49,916 nt of DNA, from NCBI GenBank assembly GCA_945881835.1, contig CAMCVP010000015.1, positions 1 to 49,916 on the forward strand. Direction: 5' to 3'. This DNA is from Chryseobacterium gleum (GTDB taxonomy: Bacteria; Bacteroidota; Bacteroidia; Flavobacteriales_D; Sanyastnellaceae). The translations under genes and the position numbers were made by a program. The notes under the pieces are model-generated. The model did no database searches, was not told where the DNA came from, and saw only the letters and a list, made by a program, of their open reading frames with translations. Shown piece after piece: positions 48,382 through 49,916 of this stretch. The stretch's first letter is position 1, and every line of letters begins with the position of its first letter.

Positions 48382-48389
48382 CTAAATTA
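48382..48389 (-). promoter_or_regulatory. recX -7 box, leaderless arrangement
   Basis: TAATTTAG on the minus strand has one mismatch to TAnnTTTG and ends 4 nt before the recX ATG at 48377. Confidence 0.45.
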
Positions 48390-48443
48390 TTAATAATTGT
48401 TGTTTCATGTGTAATGTTCAAAGGAATTATAAGATTTCTGTGT

Positions 48444-48451
48444 TAAATTTG
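48444..48451 (+). promoter_or_regulatory. predicted promoter of the DUF349 gene
   Basis: TAAATTTG is a perfect TAnnTTTG match, ending 22 nt before the ATG at 48474. Confidence 0.5.
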
Positions 48452-48473
48452 TGAGAGAATCGAAGAACAAAAA

Positions 48474-49916
48474 ATGAAAGAGGAATTAATAAGCCAATTA
48501 CGCGACTTACTTCAAGCTGAAGATATAATGTTAGTGCGTGATCAAGTAAAAAACATTCGCAGTAATTGGAAAGCTGAAAGTGTGAAGGAACGTCAGTTAC
48601 AGTGGGAGCAATTCAAAGCTGAAAATGCCGAAGGATTAGAAACAGATTTTGCATACACCCCTCATGAGTTGGAAGGAACGCTTCAAGAATTATTGAAAGA
48701 GTACGAAGACAAAATTCAGATTGCGGGAAAAGCACTTGCACAGGAGCGTTCACGCAATTTCGAAATTAAATCTGATTTGTGTGATCGCATGGAACGTCTT
48801 TCGAAGAACGAAGAAAATATCGGCAAAGCATTTTCGGTTCAAAAAGAAATTAAAGATTATTGGGACAATACAGGAGATGTACCGGGAGATAAATACCCTG
48901 CATTAATCGAACGTTGGCACAAGGCTAACCAAGATTTTTTCTATCACATTAACATTTACAAGGAACTTCAGGCGAACGATTTAAAAGTCAATCAGAAGTT
49001 GAAGGAAGAGTTAATGGAGTTAGCGAAAGGGCTTTCAGCCATTGAGTCTATCAATGAATTGGAAGTTGAAGTGCGTAAGCTTCAGCGTGAGTGGATGTTA
49101 ATTGGTCCTTCACCCAAAGAGACTTTCCAGAAAATGGGAGATGATTTTTTTGGAATCCTTCGCGTTGAACAAGAACGCATTCAAGCGCACTACGATACGC
49201 TGAGCGCAAGTAGCAACGAAAATTTAGCGAAGAAGACAAGCCTTATTCAGCGCATGAAAGAGATTCTAGAATTGGATCTTTCTCAAAGCAACAGTTGGAA
49301 TAAGTGGACCGAAGAAGTTTTAAAACTTCAAGAAGAGTGGAAAACCATTGGGTGGGTTAAGAAGAAAGAGAACGAAGAAATTTGGCAAGAGTTCCGCGGA
49401 TTGTGTGATTTGTTCTTCACTAAGCGCAGTGCTTATTTTGAATCTCGCAAAGAAGTTTACGAGAAAAACAAAAAAGCCAAAGAGACCATCATTAATGAAG
49501 CTAAAACACTTCAAGACAGTAGCGATTGGAAACTAGCCACTGAAGGAATTAAAAAACTTCAAGATAAGTGGAAACAAGTTGGTGGTGCCGATCCGAAGGA
49601 AGAACAAAAGTTGTGGCAGCGCTTTCGCTCTGCTTGCGATGTATTCTTTCAAAGAAAGAAAGAGCATTTCGGAGAGTTAACTGGAATTCAAGAAGAGAAT
49701 TTAAGATTGAAAGAAGCCTTGCTTACCGAAATTGAAAACACTCCTCTTTCTGGAAATAAAAATGAAGACTTGTCTATGCTTCGTTTGTTCAACGAACGTT
49801 GGCAGGCGCTTGGACATGTTCCCCGTGAGCAATATGCGAAAATGCAAGCGCGTCACAAAGCTGCCTTCGACGATAAGTATGGCAAGTTGAATGCTGATCG
49901 CAAAGAAGCAGACATG
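48474..49916 (+). CDS. DUF349-repeat protein (partial, cut at window edge)
   Basis: Open from ATG 48474 to the window end (481 codons, no stop). The product is highly charged and helical, with repeats of about 70 residues that match the DUF349 pattern: a tryptophan-centred W-xxIGxxPKE/xxxWxxF motif, seen as LQREWMLIGPSPKETFQKMG, LQEEWKTIGWVKKKENEEIW, LQDKWKQVGGADPKEEQKLW and NERWQALGHVPREQYAKM. I count at least four repeats from about residue 195 onwards. The N-terminal 190 residues are less regular coiled coil. DUF349 proteins are common in Bacteroidota; function is not established. It has its own promoter and diverges from recX. Confidence 0.85.
   Translation, partial: MKEELISQLRDLLQAEDIMLVRDQVKNIRSNWKAESVKERQLQWEQFKAENAEGLETDFAYTPHELEGTLQELLKEYEDKIQIAGKALAQERSRNFEIKSDLCDRMERLSKNEENIGKAFSVQKEIKDYWDNTGDVPGDKYPALIERWHKANQDFFYHINIYKELQANDLKVNQKLKEELMELAKGLSAIESINELEVEVRKLQREWMLIGPSPKETFQKMGDDFFGILRVEQERIQAHYDTLSASSNENLAKKTSLIQRMKEILELDLSQSNSWNKWTEEVLKLQEEWKTIGWVKKKENEEIWQEFRGLCDLFFTKRSAYFESRKEVYEKNKKAKETIINEAKTLQDSSDWKLATEGIKKLQDKWKQVGGADPKEEQKLWQRFRSACDVFFQRKKEHFGELTGIQEENLRLKEALLTEIENTPLSGNKNEDLSMLRLFNERWQALGHVPREQYAKMQARHKAAFDDKYGKLNADRKEADM

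Noticed and set aside
1-49916. CRISPR arrays, insertion sequences, prophage or integrative elements
   Set aside because: I found no regularly spaced repeats, transposase or integrase motifs, or long terminal inverted repeats anywhere in the window.

Overview
The window looks like chromosomal DNA of a member of the Bacteroidota, most likely a Flavobacteriales-type organism. This is inferred from several independent signs: five exported proteins of the type IX secretion/gliding kind, promoters of the form TAnnTTTG, almost no Shine-Dalgarno sequences before genes, a C-terminal DAHP synthase/chorismate mutase fusion, a fadN-fadA-fadE set, and a TonB-dependent receptor behind a TPP riboswitch. Base composition looks like about 40% GC throughout. 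I see no phage, insertion sequence, CRISPR array, integrase or toxin-antitoxin locus. The window reads as core genome with a few lineage-specific islands.

Layout. 1-6.5 kb: rsfS (cut by the window edge) diverging from birA, then a fatty-acid beta-oxidation operon (fadN, fadA, fadE). 6.5-10.6 kb: recQ on the minus strand, then kdsD-tatC. 10.7-14.7 kb: two neighbouring large secreted proteins with type IX sorting tails, separated by strong terminators. 14.7-21.2 kb: an orphan MacB-like permease diverging from aconitase, a copper-binding-like lipoprotein coupled to heme A synthase (ctaA), and an unrecognised membrane-spanning protein. 21.2-24.1 kb: two tandem paralogues of an unrecognised 121-residue tail-anchored protein around a 529-bp gene-free stretch, an SPFH protein and a phosphoribosyltransferase. 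24.1-29.1 kb: TPP-riboswitch-controlled TonB receptor (predicted thiamin uptake), rsgA, a TIGR02206-type membrane protein and a lipoprotein. 29.1-33.8 kb: SMUBP2-like helicase and a CUB/PKD/P-domain type IX (type B) protein with a small secreted partner. 33.8-37.1 kb: tRNA-Lys, tRNA-Leu, DAHP synthase/chorismate mutase, an OmpA-like protein, an FAH-family hydrolase and pcm. 37.1-42.3 kb: a sugar-type oxidoreductase, a lipoprotein, a polyprenyl-phosphate sugar transferase and a CxxCH/SprB-repeat surface protein. 42.3-48.4 kb: a compact minus-strand run recX-prfB-fumC-manC-tonB-like-hutH, where prfB needs a programmed +1 frameshift. 48.5 kb to the end: a DUF349 protein cut by the window edge.

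The most notable signals are regulatory. Eight genes have a TAnnTTTG-like -10-type box ending only 3-5 nt before the start codon, which predicts leaderless mRNAs. The TPP riboswitch is followed by a hairpin whose loop is complementary to the aptamer. The rsgA and riboswitch promoters are nested head to head. RF2 keeps a perfect GGAGG frameshift stimulator in a lineage that hardly uses Shine-Dalgarno sequences for initiation. The best candidate for undescribed biology at the protein level is the tandem pair of 121-residue tail-anchored proteins together with the neighbouring 461-residue transmembrane protein.
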